Of a stretch of 64,000 nucleotides of DNA, positions 51,525-60,150 are shown one piece after another. The notes below the pieces were generated by a model. It ran no database searches, had not been told where the DNA came from, and was given only the letters and a program-made list of their open reading frames with translations. The DNA comes from Roseateles sp. (GTDB lineage: Bacteria; Pseudomonadota; Gammaproteobacteria; Burkholderiales; Burkholderiaceae_C). The stretch is taken from contig JAFALK010000037.1 of the NCBI GenBank assembly GCA_019234295.1, positions 185,929-249,928 on the forward strand. The letters run 5' to 3'. The position numbers and the translations under genes were made by a program. The stretch's first letter is position 1. Each line of letters starts with the position of its first letter.

Positions 51525-51863
51525 ATGAAGCTGATCACCGCCATCATCAAGCCTTTCAAACTGGAGGCTGTCAAAAATGCGTTGCTGGGCGCCGGAATCG
51601 GTGGCCTAAGTGTGATGGAAATGAAGGGCTTCGGGCGCCAGCGAGGGAATTCCGAGCTCTACCGGGGCGCGGAGTATGCGGTCGATTTCATGCCCAAGGT
51701 CAGGGTGGAGGTGGCGGTTCGTGAGGAAGACGTGGACCGTGTGGCGGGCTTGATCATGCAGGAAGCCCGAACCGGCAAGGTGGGCGACGGCAAGATCTTT
51801 GTGACTGCAATCGACAAGGTCTTCAGCATCCGCACTGGCGAGACCAACGAGGCGGCATTTTGA
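51525..51863 (+). CDS. P-II nitrogen-regulatory-type signalling protein (GlnB/GlnK family)
   Basis: A 112-residue protein; the ATG at 51525 is preceded by GAAGGA. The P-II signatures are complete: T-loop YRGAEYAVDF, with Tyr51 at the uridylylation position, and TGKVGDGKIFV. P-II trimers bind ATP/ADP and 2-oxoglutarate and control partner proteins. Here it follows an RND efflux gene rather than amtB or glnA; P-II-like genes next to heavy-metal RND genes are known, but those often have divergent T-loops, whereas this one is canonical. Its partner is not evident from the context. Confidence 0.9.
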   Translation: MKLITAIIKPFKLEAVKNALLGAGIGGLSVMEMKGFGRQRGNSELYRGAEYAVDFMPKVRVEVAVREEDVDRVAGLIMQEARTGKVGDGKIFVTAIDKVFSIRTGETNEAAF

Positions 51864-52110
51864 GCGGCGGAGCGGCCTGGTCATGAAGCGAATCTCTCGT
51901 CGGATCGCACAGCGGGTGGGTCATCTGTTGGCTTATCGCTTCGATCGCCAAGGTCTCTTTATCTTTTCTTAAGATGAGACCGGGGCAATTTGATGAGATC
52001 GCTGCACGGCACTGGCTACCATGAGCGTTAGCACCGCAGTTCTGCTGCGTGCCATGCGCCTGAGGCGGGCCCGTGTGACCCTTGCTGGCAGGCGCTACCG
52101 GAGAATTCGC

Positions 52111-52707
52111 ATGGGCGCCAGTCTTGCTGTCAGAGTTGAGCCGCCGGCTGTGCCGCAGATCCAGCGCGACCTCGCCATGCCCTTGCTGAGGCCTGGCGCC
52201 TATCGCTGGGAGCGTCTGGAGGATCCTTACTGCCGCATCAACCTATTGTTCGTGCCCGATCAGGTGTTGGAAGTGGCGATAGCCTGCCATCCTACGGGCC
52301 GGCACGACATCCGGCTGTCCTTCGGCCTGTGCCATCAGGCCGTCGAGTTCGGCGAGTTGGTCGGCAATGGCTTTGACCGCCCCGCGTTGCATCGCAAGGG
52401 TTTCGGCACGCTCGCAGTCAATGTGGCCATCCAGGCGCTTCGGATGACTTGCCCGCCCTCGGCGCCCGTGGAGGGCTTTCTCTCCAACGTGGATGAAGAT
52501 GTCTTGCCGCTCGAAGAACGGCAGCGACTGGCGGTGAATCGCCGCGCCTTCTGGCGGCGTTTCGGGGTCTCCGTCATCACCGACCGTATGGGGATGGACC
52601 GCCTAGATGGAACGGTCGGCCAGCTGCGGCTTGTGGAGTCCGGCGCCATCGAAGGCCTGGGGTCGCGAATCGTCCCTTTGTCAGCCTTCCAACGGTTTCG
52701 TTCCTGA
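52111..52707 (+). CDS. GNAT-like acetyltransferase domain protein (tentative)
   Basis: A 198-residue protein. ATG at 52111 is preferred because CCGGAGA precedes it; an upstream in-frame ATG at 52021 has no ribosome site. The stretch HRKGFGTLAVNVAIQAL resembles the acetyl-CoA-binding R/QxxGxG/A loop of GNAT enzymes, and NRRAFWRRFGVSV the C-terminal strand/helix. The rest is unassigned. It starts 247 bp after the P-II gene. Substrate unknown; assignment from two motifs only. Confidence 0.5.
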   Translation: MGASLAVRVEPPAVPQIQRDLAMPLLRPGAYRWERLEDPYCRINLLFVPDQVLEVAIACHPTGRHDIRLSFGLCHQAVEFGELVGNGFDRPALHRKGFGTLAVNVAIQALRMTCPPSAPVEGFLSNVDEDVLPLEERQRLAVNRRAFWRRFGVSVITDRMGMDRLDGTVGQLRLVESGAIEGLGSRIVPLSAFQRFRS

Positions 52708-52871
52708 GCGCGCTTTTGCCCCCTTGAGATGGTCTGCCAGAGGCACAACGTCCTTGGGCAGGGAACCACAGACAGGTTGAACCGCAATCGGCCTGCAGCG
52801 CCTGCCGTATCAGCTGCGCCACGTCACTTGTTGCGTCCAATTCCAATTCGGCCTGCTGTCGGTCGTCCATC

Positions 52872-53285
52872 TGAACCGCCGGATTCCGCGGAGGCTCCGT
52901 GATTTGAGATCATGGAACCAAGATGAAGAATTCGAAGTTTTCACCCGAAGTGTGCGAACGCGCGGTGCGCCTGGTGCTGAAGCACCGTGGCGGGCATCCG
53001 TCGCAAAGGGCCTGCATTGAGTCCATCACCAGCAAGATCGGCTGCACCGCTCACACGCTGGACAACTGGATGAAGCAGCACGAGCGCAACAGCGGCCGGC
53101 GCGTTGGTCCCACCACCGAGGATGCCAAGCGCATCAAGGACCTCGAGCGAGAAGTGCGCGAGCTGTGCAAGGCCAACGAGATCCTGAAGCTGGCCAGCGC
53201 GTTTTTCGCCCAGGCGGAGCTCGACCGCCGCATCAAGTCCTGAAGGCCTTCGTCGACCAGCGTCGCCAGCAGTTTGGCGTCGAGT
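52872..53285 (+). mobile_element. Broken IS3-family element (left end, orfA and start of orfB)
   Basis: The left end starts TGAACCGCC (52872-52880), followed by orfA (52923-53243) and the first codons of orfB in the -1 frame ([15 protein letters not shown] from 53240). Homology stops near 53285. The right end and most of orfB are missing, next to the truncated RND gene on the opposite strand. Confidence 0.75.
52923..53243 (+). CDS. IS3-family transposase OrfA
   Basis: A 106-residue OrfA with HTH ([19 protein letters not shown], then [13 protein letters not shown]) and a leucine-zipper region ([20 protein letters not shown]). It is intact, ending with the overlap to orfB expected for programmed frameshifting, but the catalytic OrfB is lost, so the element cannot move by itself. 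Confidence 0.9.
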   Translation: MKNSKFSPEVCERAVRLVLKHRGGHPSQRACIESITSKIGCTAHTLDNWMKQHERNSGRRVGPTTEDAKRIKDLEREVRELCKANEILKLASAFFAQAELDRRIKS

Positions 53286-53329
53286 CATTGATTAACTGGA
53301 CAACATCGTTACCGCTGCGACTGCGATTC

Positions 53330-54919
53330 TCAAGAAGTGTTCGCCGCACGCTTACGGATCGCGCGCACGAAGATCGTTTCCACTTCGTTGAGCTTGTCGG
53401 GCAAGCGCAGCCCGCTAAGCGCTGGGGAAATCGTGAACGTGGCGATGAGGCCACCAGCAATCGCATAGGCGTAGGTCTTCGCCATTGGGCCGAAGATGTG
53501 GCCCTCGATGCCGCTCATGGTGAACAACGAGACAATGCTGGCAATGATGATTGCGGCCGATAAGAAGATGGCTCGGTTGACTTCGGTCGCCGAGTTGGCG
53601 ATCACAGCGAACTTCTCGCGCAAACCGACAGCGCTGCGCATCCAGCGCAACAGCGCCATGCCGGCTTGGCGCGAATCCGAGCCCTCAGCAAGATGGCGGT
53701 AGATGTTCTCAACCATGATGACGGAAGCATCGACGACAAGCCCAAAGTCAATCGCGCCCACCGAAACTTGGTTGGCAGACTCCCCGCGCAGAACCAACAA
53801 AATAATTGCAAACGCAAGCGCAAATGGAATCGTCAGGGCGACGATGACAGCCGTGCGCAGATTGGCGAGGAAGGCCCATTGCAGCAGGCAGATCAGCAAC
53901 ACGCCAACCGCCGTGTTGTGCAATACGGTCCGTGTGGCGAGTTTGATCAGGTCGCTACGGTCGTAGACCTGTTCGATCCGGACGCCGGGTGGCAGGAGAT
54001 TAGAGGCGTTGATCGCCGCCACCTCTTGTTCCACCCGCTGGATGGTCGGCATACTTTGCGCGCCACGGCGCATGAGCACGATGCCCTGGACTATGTCGTC
54101 GTGCCCGGCGATTCCAAGCCGCGGCAGGTGCCCAACGCTCACCTTGGCGACGTCGCTCAGCAGCAAGGGTGAGCCGTGGTTCGGCGCCAGCACGAGCTTG
54201 CGCACGTCGTCCATTGACTGCACAAGGCTGAAGCCGCGAACGACCGCCGACTGTGCCCCGAGGTTGACCGTCTGCCCGCCGACGTTGGTGTTGCTCGCAT
54301 TCACCACCTGCAGCACCTGAGGCAGCGTCAGGCCGTAGCTTGCGAGGCGGTTCTGGTCGATTTCAATGTCGTAAGTCTTGGTCTGGCCGCCCCACCCCGT
54401 CACATCGATCACGCCGGGGACGGCCTTGAAGCGGCGCTCCAGCATCCAGTCCTGGATGGTCTTCAGGTCCGTGACGGAGTAGCCGGGCGGGCCGACCACG
54501 CGGTAGCGGAATATCTCCCCGGTCGGGCTGGTGGGCGAGATCTGCGGCTGAGCACCGTTGGGCAGCGGAGGCAGCTGTGCCAAACGGTTGATGACCCACT
54601 GCTGGGCTTCCTCGTAGGTGAAGTCATAGGTGAACTGCACCTTGACATCGGAAAGCCCGAACATCGAGCTGGTGCGAATCGCTGTGACATGAGGGATGCC
54701 AGCCATCCCGGTCTCGATGGGAATGGTGATATGGCGCTGGATTTCCTCGCTGGACTGCCCCGAACGCTGGGTCACGATGTCGATCAACGGCGGCACGGGG
54801 TCCGAATAGGCCTCGATGTTGAGCAGCTTGAAGGCCACCGCGCCTGCAATGAAGGTGCTGATCAGAATGACCACCACGAGAAGGCGCTGGCGCAGCACAA
54901 ATTCGACAACTGGGTTCAT
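53330..54919 (-). pseudogene. RND efflux transporter, N-terminal half only
   Basis: 529 codons of a roughly 1050-residue CusA/HAE-like pump. ATG at 54919 preceded by CAGGAG. Intact first half: IEAYSDPVPPLIDIVTQRSG, helix-4 motif AIDFGLVVDASVIMVENIYR, ending FVRAIRKR; the last five residues (AANTS) before the stop do not fit the family. The missing half begins near 53345, next to the broken IS3. It is a paralogue of the pump at 48149. A half pump cannot be functional by the known mechanism, so I call it a pseudogene. Confidence 0.85.
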
Positions 54920-54982
54920 GCCCGCTCCTGGCAATATCAGTCTGAAGTCACCCTGCCGGCGCAGGCCGTTGATGGCCGACCG

Positions 54983-55585
54983 TCAACGACGGGAGGTAAC
55001 GCCAACTTGTTCGTGCCGTAGGCGCGAAACAGCTTCACCCCTGACCGGCGGCGTCCGATTCAGGTGGGCAATGAGCGGTGCGTAAGCCTCAACAATCTTG
55101 GGTCGAGCCTGCAGGAACTTGTCCCAAGCGTTGGCGACCACTTGATTGGCATTGTCATCGGTGCATTGGCTGGCCAAATTTGCCAGTAGCGTATCGAACG
55201 CTTGAGAGAACTGGCTATGCAAATGCGCTGGCGTGGCGAGCAGGTATGACGCTTGCCGCAAAACAGCGTGGTTGACGATGGCAATCAGCGCCACGCGGTC
55301 GCCAACCGTGGAGAGTGCGCCAAAGTTGTTCTCTGTGGCGCTAATCAACCGACGCCGATGTCGCCAGCCGGCGCCCCCAGCAGTCTGGGCAGGCTGGGCC
55401 TGACCCATGCGCATCAGCACCTTCGCTGCCTGCAAAAGCACCTCCCTGTCGGCAACGCTCAGTCGCTCGTTCCCAAGCGCCTCAGTACGTAGTGCGTTGG
55501 CGAGGTCGAGTCGGCCCGCCGACACTCCGGTGCGCTTGTCGTCGCGGACGCTCTGACCGTCCCCATGCCCGGTCGTTTGAGTCAT
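54983..55585 (-). CDS. Hypothetical protein of unknown family
   Basis: A 200-residue protein. ATG at 55585 has GGGAGG upstream. It is predicted soluble, helical and basic (GAGWRHRRRLISATENNFG), with no signal peptide and one Cys (ASQCTDDN). It lies 29 bp downstream of the KdpE-like regulator and 63 bp upstream of the truncated RND gene, all on the minus strand, so it belongs to a regulator-unknown-pump operon whose remaining genes may have been deleted. I do not recognise a domain. Confidence 0.65.
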   Translation of the reverse strand: MTQTTGHGDGQSVRDDKRTGVSAGRLDLANALRTEALGNERLSVADREVLLQAAKVLMRMGQAQPAQTAGGAGWRHRRRLISATENNFGALSTVGDRVALIAIVNHAVLRQASYLLATPAHLHSQFSQAFDTLLANLASQCTDDNANQVVANAWDKFLQARPKIVEAYAPLIAHLNRTPPVRGEAVSRLRHEQVGVTSRR

Positions 55586-55614
55586 AGAGCCTCCCATTGA
55601 TTTGCGAGTAACTC

Positions 55615-56337
55615 TTAAGGCACCAGTCGATAGCCCGCCGACGCTTCGGTGACGAAATGCCGAGGCTCCGCCGGGTTTTCTTCGAGCTTCTTGCGCAAAC
55701 AGGCTATGTAGACGCGCAGGTACTCACGGTTGTGCGCATATGCCGGTCCCCAGACAGCCGTGAGCAGGTCAGCATGCGTAAGCAGCTTGTGGGGGTTAGC
55801 GATCATGGTGACCAGCAGTCGATATTCAATCGGCGTCAGATGGACGACCTCCCCCTGTCGCCTAACGGTGCGAGAAATGAGGTCAACCTCCACTGCACCG
55901 AAACTGAATATCCCTGCTGTACCGTCGCCGGGGCCGCCCTGCGGCAGTCGGCGACGTTGCGACGCGCGTGCACGCGCCGTGAGCTCCCCGACGCTGAACG
56001 GCTTGGTCAGGTAGTCATCAGCTCCCGCGTCAAGCGCCGCGACCTTGTCCGCCTCAAAGTCCCTCGCTGAAAGCACAATCACCGGCACACTCGACCACGT
56101 GCGCACGTCCTGCAGATATCGCAGGCCATTCTCATCAGGCAGCCCGAGATCCAAGATGATGAGATCAGGCCTTCGGGTGCCGGTCTGTATGAGGCCTTGC
56201 CGAACTGTCTCCGCTTCGTGGACCGACCAGCCATCCGCCTGCAAGGCCTTGCTGACCACGAAGCGGATGCTCGCCTCGTCCTCAATGATGAGCGCAACAG
56301 GGCGAAGGTTTCCCGACGAAGTGTGCTGTTGCGCCAT
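55615..56337 (-). CDS. OmpR-family response regulator, KdpE-like
   Basis: A 240-residue regulator. Receiver domain about 12-130 (LIIEDEASIRF, phosphoacceptor Asp in LIILDLGLPDENG, Lys in YLTKPFS). Winged-helix domain about 145-238 with the KdpE-like pattern EVVHLTPIEYRLLVTM and LLTAVWGPAYAHNREYLRVY. No sensor kinase or kdpFABC genes are nearby. Its operon contains an unknown protein and the broken RND gene, so it may have controlled efflux; the KdpE name is only similarity. Confidence 0.9.
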   Translation of the reverse strand: MAQQHTSSGNLRPVALIIEDEASIRFVVSKALQADGWSVHEAETVRQGLIQTGTRRPDLIILDLGLPDENGLRYLQDVRTWSSVPVIVLSARDFEADKVAALDAGADDYLTKPFSVGELTARARASQRRRLPQGGPGDGTAGIFSFGAVEVDLISRTVRRQGEVVHLTPIEYRLLVTMIANPHKLLTHADLLTAVWGPAYAHNREYLRVYIACLRKKLEENPAEPRHFVTEASAGYRLVP

Positions 56338-56401
56338 TCGATACCCCGGACGTGACCCGTGTCGAGCGATATGTGCCAGTTCTTGGCTGTTGGCTTAGGG
56401 C

Positions 56402-58144
56402 TTAGAAGTGGAAGATCAGGTCACCCGAGAGGATGGTCTGGTTCGACTTGTTTGGGGCAATGCCTGCGTTGGAATTGCCATTGAACGCCGGCGCTCCCTT
56501 TGAGTGGTAATAGGCAAGCTCGGGACGAACCTCAATTTGCGGCGAGAACCAGTGTTGCCAGCCGACAGCCAGATTGATGAAGCGCGCCGCAACGCCGGTA
56601 CGTTGGCCCTGCGGATCCCAGAACAACTCAGGGCGGATCGAGAAGTTGTTGAGTGCGTCCGGTGAGTAATTTAGATAGGCCACCGTGCCTGTTGCGCCCG
56701 CCGTACAGGTGAGCATCGCAGCGTCTCTGCAAATTGCGAGATTGGGGGCGTTATAAGGCATGAACTGCGACGAGAAGGGCGAGCCATTGGCGCTGTAGAT
56801 CGCCTGCACGTCGCTGTTGAGCGAGTTGGGCACCCGCGTCTGGAACAGGTGATAAGCCTCCCAGGCGATGTGCCATTTCTCGTCAAAGGCGTGATACGCA
56901 GTCAGGCCGTACCACTGCAGGTTGTTGTAGCCGTACGTCCCCTTGTTGATGCCGTTGGCGCAGACATTGACGTCCGTCTTCCCATCATCAGCGTTCCAGC
57001 GGCCGCACAGCGTGAAGGTCGGCATGGAGCCCGGGTCGACCTTGAACTTCGCGTCCGGATAGAGAGGGTTGTAGCCGACCTGGCCCGGCTGGCTGCCGGG
57101 CACGTTGGGGTACGGGTTGTCGACCTTCTGATGGGTGTGGTTGGGCATCGCCTCGGTGCCCACGGAGACGCCGAACTGAAGAATCCAGTTCTTGTCGACC
57201 GCCAGGGAGGTCTGGATGCCGGTGTTGGTGTAGTTGTCAAAGGTATACGTCATCGAGTGCGTATACATGTAGTTATTGGGTGCCAGCTGAGCCTCAATAT
57301 CAGGGAGAGATATATACCGGCCGACACGCACCATCAGTCCCTCGGCAACCTGAGGAATGAAGATCTCGCCATACAGCATGGGAAAATCATACCCATTGAC
57401 CTTGTTATGCTTCAGCAGCTGATCACTGGCCAGGCCGTATGCCGTCGTGTACCGATAGTCAACACCGTAAATGGCGGAGATGCGCAGCCCCCAGTCGATG
57501 TGTTCCTTTTGAACCGTATCTGGGAAGCGGTCCAGATAAAGGACTGCTTGGTCCAATTGAACTGTATTGGGCGTATACAGATACGCTGCCGGCGCATTGC
57601 CGCCTGGCTTTGTTGTGCTGGTGCTGACATTGGCACCCACATTGACCCAGCCATAAAACTGGAGATTATTGTCTCCCATCCACTTGCCGAGGCTCGTATT
57701 GGACAGTGCAGTCATTAAAGGGCTGTCCACCGAATTGGGGCGGGTCACACCCAGCGACGTCGTACCACCATAGGGCCATTCGGTAAATGGCATCGGAGGG
57801 GCAGGTTGAGCTGCCGGAGGAAAGTAGTCACGACGTGCTGGAGGCGCCTTGGGGTCCGACGGGCCGCCACCTTGCCCCATTTCGAGCTCGTAGTAATTGG
57901 AAAGACGCTCCCAGAATCCCGTTCCGAGGTAGTCATCCAAGCATTCGTAGTTCTTGTAAGGGTCGCACTTGGCCCCTGCGTTCGCAGACGCGGCAACAGG
58001 CTCAGCGTCCGCGGCCCAAATGGGACCGCAGACCATGGCAGAAATAATCGCGGCGGCAACGGACGGCCGCAGCGTAAATCCTGAATGTTTCAACGGACTG
58101 GAGGACCATGCCGAATTTACATTCGTCGTCAATTTTGAATTCAT
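56402..58144 (-). CDS. Beta-barrel porin of the BBP2 (DUF1597-like) type
   Basis: A 580-residue outer-membrane protein. ATG at 58144 is preceded by GAGGA; an upstream TTG lacks one. Signal peptide to about residue 45 (AAIISAMVCGPIWAAD). Barrel features: LQFYGWVNVGANVSTS, then MVRVGRYISLPDIEAQLAPN and YMYTHSMTYTFDNYTNTGI, which match the putative beta-barrel porin-2 group, and the terminal strand ILSGDLIFHF ending in Phe. It is downstream of the small exported protein gene at 58183, 38 bp away. Substrate unknown. Confidence 0.8.
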   Translation of the reverse strand: MNSKLTTNVNSAWSSSPLKHSGFTLRPSVAAAIISAMVCGPIWAADAEPVAASANAGAKCDPYKNYECLDDYLGTGFWERLSNYYELEMGQGGGPSDPKAPPARRDYFPPAAQPAPPMPFTEWPYGGTTSLGVTRPNSVDSPLMTALSNTSLGKWMGDNNLQFYGWVNVGANVSTSTTKPGGNAPAAYLYTPNTVQLDQAVLYLDRFPDTVQKEHIDWGLRISAIYGVDYRYTTAYGLASDQLLKHNKVNGYDFPMLYGEIFIPQVAEGLMVRVGRYISLPDIEAQLAPNNYMYTHSMTYTFDNYTNTGIQTSLAVDKNWILQFGVSVGTEAMPNHTHQKVDNPYPNVPGSQPGQVGYNPLYPDAKFKVDPGSMPTFTLCGRWNADDGKTDVNVCANGINKGTYGYNNLQWYGLTAYHAFDEKWHIAWEAYHLFQTRVPNSLNSDVQAIYSANGSPFSSQFMPYNAPNLAICRDAAMLTCTAGATGTVAYLNYSPDALNNFSIRPELFWDPQGQRTGVAARFINLAVGWQHWFSPQIEVRPELAYYHSKGAPAFNGNSNAGIAPNKSNQTILSGDLIFHF

Positions 58145-58182
58145 GGAAACAATCCTCAATATGTTGGTAATGTTGTGAGCGC

Positions 58183-58515
58183 TTATTTCTTGTTGATCAG
58201 GTCAGGTTTGCTGGCAGCGAGGGCAGCCCTTTCCGCGCGGATTTTTTCCAGGCGGCGCTTATTCATCAAGGGCGTGGTGTCGGCCCGAGGTCCGTGATCG
58301 AGCGGCAGAACAACTGGCTTCCATTGGTGCGCTTCAGCGGCCTCGGACTGCTTGTCATGTGCGGATGCTTCCAATGTGTCTTGCCCTGCAAATGCGGCGA
58401 CGCTGCTGAACATGGCCAGCGCGAAAACGCCGGCGAAAGCAATATTTCTTTCACCCAGGAGGAACACTCCGCTACGAGCTTGGACGACGCTGGAAGCTTT
58501 CTTAATGGCATTCAT
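58183..58515 (-). CDS. Small exported protein, porin partner
   Basis: A 110-residue protein; ATG at 58515 preceded by GAAAGG. Signal peptide residues about 1-36 (VFALAMFSSVAAFAGQ). The mature part is short and charged (HDKQSEAAEAHQWKP; NKRRLEKIRAERAALAASK), with a helical C-terminus. No family recognised. It is first in a two-gene operon with the porin and lies directly below the repeat-rich promoter region. Confidence 0.75.
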   Translation of the reverse strand: MNAIKKASSVVQARSGVFLLGERNIAFAGVFALAMFSSVAAFAGQDTLEASAHDKQSEAAEAHQWKPVVLPLDHGPRADTTPLMNKRRLEKIRAERAALAASKPDLINKK

Positions 58516-58697
58516 ATAGCTACCTTTCTCTATGGTCAAAAGTACGTAACGTAAAAAATGGATGGGTCCGCAATATCAGGCGGACAGCGAGCACATCTAG
58601 CCAGACAACTCGAGCTTGCTGAACAAATTGTGCGGCGCACCATATCAAGTTGGCATCAAATCTTTTTCACCAGACATCAAAATGTCATTAACACATT

Positions 58698-58748
58698 CCT
58701 GGTGCGACAGCGGCACTACTGGTGCGAAGATGGCGTTATTGGTGCAAA
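58698..58748. promoter_or_regulatory. Three direct GGTGC(G/A)A repeats at exact 20-bp spacing
   Basis: GGTGCGA at 58701 and 58721 and GGTGCAA at 58741, each preceded by CT or TT, lie about 190-230 bp upstream of the small-protein/porin operon. A further GGTGCAA is at 58856 and an inverted GCGGCGCACC at 58632-58641. Two-helical-turn phasing is typical of cooperative binding sites for a transcription factor; which factor is unknown. Confidence 0.55.
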
Positions 58749-58759
58749 ACACCAATAAC
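58735..58759. repeat. Perfect 10-bp inverted repeat
   Basis: GTTATTGGTG and CACCAATAAC separated by CAAAA. Its left arm includes the third GGTGC repeat. It may be an operator or a hairpin. Confidence 0.7.
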
Positions 58760-59227
58760 CAACCGAAATTTCTGGAGACTGCATAAAGACGATATAAAGA
58801 TGCTTTGGATTGGGGACGCTGCGGACCTTCCTCGATGCGCAATGAGAACCAATTTGGTGCAATAGCCGCCGGCTACTTCTTAATGAGCGCCGCGACCTTG
58901 GTCCAAGACTCGCGGGCGATGACGCTGCACAAGTTGCTGGACTGGGCTGCGATCGCGCGAATGCTCAAGAGGTGAACCCATGCAAGGCCACCTGTGGCCA
59001 ATCGCCGGGCCGTGCCGCGCAACGGGCGTGAGCGTGGGCGGTCTGCACAAGGAGTTCGTTCGCCGGGGCAGCGATGCACGGCAGCACCCTCTGAGCGACG
59101 GCGCGCCACTCGTGCACATCGAGGCGACCCGTGCCGAGACGCGAGGCGGCGATGGCCGGCCACGCATATTGGAGGAGCTGCGTGCACGCGGCATCCGTGC
59201 ACGCAGGCAAGGAGCGGATGAAACAGC
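58760..59227. other. Gene-poor region between porin promoter and intron remnant
   Basis: About 470 bp. Open frames are short and contradictory. A short plus-strand stretch near 58919-58975 (MTLHKLLDWAAIARMLKR then stop) vaguely recalls the N-terminus of IS5-type transposases, but it is too short to call. Confidence 0.4.
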
Positions 59228-59647
59228 TCACTCATGGAGCTGCATGGCATGCACGCCAAGGGCATCCATGATCCCGGCGCTCAGATATCTCGGCGCCCAG
59301 ATACCCGCGCTCAGATGCGCACGGATGAACCGCATGACGGCCTCGCCCCGGATGCGCCGCCTGAGTCGGTCGACACACATGTCGTAGTTGCCCCGGTCGA
59401 TGAATTTCGCCAGGTCTACGTCCACCACCATGCGCTTGCCGGACTGGACGTACACCCGGGTGGCTTAGACCTCGTCGTGCGTGCTCTTGCCCGGTCAGAG
59501 GCCGTGCCTGTGGTCGCTGAAGGCGAGGTCGATCCGCGGCTCCAGCGCTTGCGGCCGTGCCTCCTGGATCAGCCGATCCGTCAACCTCGGTGGACCGAGC
59601 TCACGATGGTTGCCGTTCGGTTTGGGTGGGCACACTCTGCGTACCGA
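59228..59647 (-). pseudogene. Fossil group II intron reverse transcriptase/maturase fragment
   Basis: About 140 codons in one minus-strand frame read SVRRVCPPKPNGNH, LTDRLIQEARPQALEPRID, AFSDHRHGL, then YVQSGKRMVVDVDLAKFID and CVDRLRRRIRGEAVMRFIRA. This is collinear with the RT domain of group II intron proteins (PKPNG, DRLIQQALLQVLEP, YGFRPGRSAH, VDLEKFFDRVNHD). Two in-frame stops (59495-59497 and 59465-59467) interrupt it, and the YADD active-site region is absent. It is a dead remnant. Confidence 0.8.
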
Positions 59648-59978
59648 CCTGGGCCTGTCCCCGCCAGCGACGCTCCGGCACGGCCGTCGCCCTTTCTGGC
59701 TTGGGGCCTCCTGAGGTCAGAGACGCGCACCTTCACTGCACGAACGCTGGATTTACGCCGCTTCGCCTTGATCACGAGAGCTTCGCGGTCACTTGCCCGC
59801 TCGCCCAGCTTGGCAGCGGCTCCCATCCGGTTCTTGCACAGCGGTTCACAACTTTGCTCCACGCCTCCTCCCCACACTCGGTCGCCTCATGCATCTGCGC
59901 TTCGCTTCGTTCGTCGCGATCAGATGACGGCGGGACTTGCACCCGCGGGAATGAACTCGTGCAGCGCGCGCAAGCAAA
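59648..59978. other. Non-coding stretch left of the tRNA terminator
   Basis: 330 bp with no supported gene; the upstream end of the intron RT fossil may continue here but I cannot follow it. Confidence 0.4.
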
Positions 59979-60009
59979 AAGGCCCCAGACCGATTAAGTC
60001 TGGGGCCTT
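59979..60009 (-). terminator. tRNA terminator
   Basis: 12-bp stem AAGGCCCCAGAC / GTCTGGGGCCTT with a seven-base loop; on the minus strand it is followed by five T. It lies 18 bp beyond the tRNA 3' end and would terminate the original tRNA transcript. Confidence 0.85.
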
Positions 60010-60015
60010 CTTAAA

Positions 60016-60033
60016 CCTACCAAATTTGGTAGG
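60016..60033. repeat. 18-bp perfect palindrome over the tRNA CCA end
   Basis: CCTACCAAATTTGGTAGG, centred just beyond the tRNA 3' terminus (CCA at 60029-60027 on the minus strand). It may belong to the attachment site. Confidence 0.6.
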
Positions 60034-60062
60034 CGCGATTGGATTCGAACCAACGACCCCCA
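60027..60062 (-). tRNA. 3' fragment of a tRNA gene (integration site)
   Basis: The minus strand reads GGTCGTTGGTTCGAATCCAA then TCGCGCCTACCA: a T-stem/loop, acceptor 3' strand and CCA. The 5' half is not present to the right, where the sequence changes to the integrase leader. This is the tRNA remnant expected at one end of an integrated element; the isotype cannot be decided from the fragment. Confidence 0.75.
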
Positions 60063-60150
60063 CCATGTCAACGCGGGGAAAATAGATTTGTACGGAAATC
60101 CTGGGACACATTTTCTCTATGAACTCCCCACCTTGTTTCCTCCAAAGTCC

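Noticed and set aside
52577..52870. Minus-strand 97-codon frame starting MDDRQQAELELDATSDVAQL beside the IS3 left end
   Set aside because: The first 30 residues look protein-like, but the rest overlaps the GNAT-like gene on the other strand and changes to an Arg/Gly/Pro-rich composition typical of a shadow frame. Possibly a relic cut by the IS3 insertion; not supported enough to annotate.
58735..58759. The 10-bp inverted repeat as a transcription terminator
   Set aside because: No T tract follows on either strand and no gene ends next to it; an operator role fits better.
58919..58975. Short plus-strand peptide MTLHKLLDWAAIARMLKR resembling an IS5-type transposase N-terminus
   Set aside because: Eighteen residues followed by a stop; too short to distinguish from chance.
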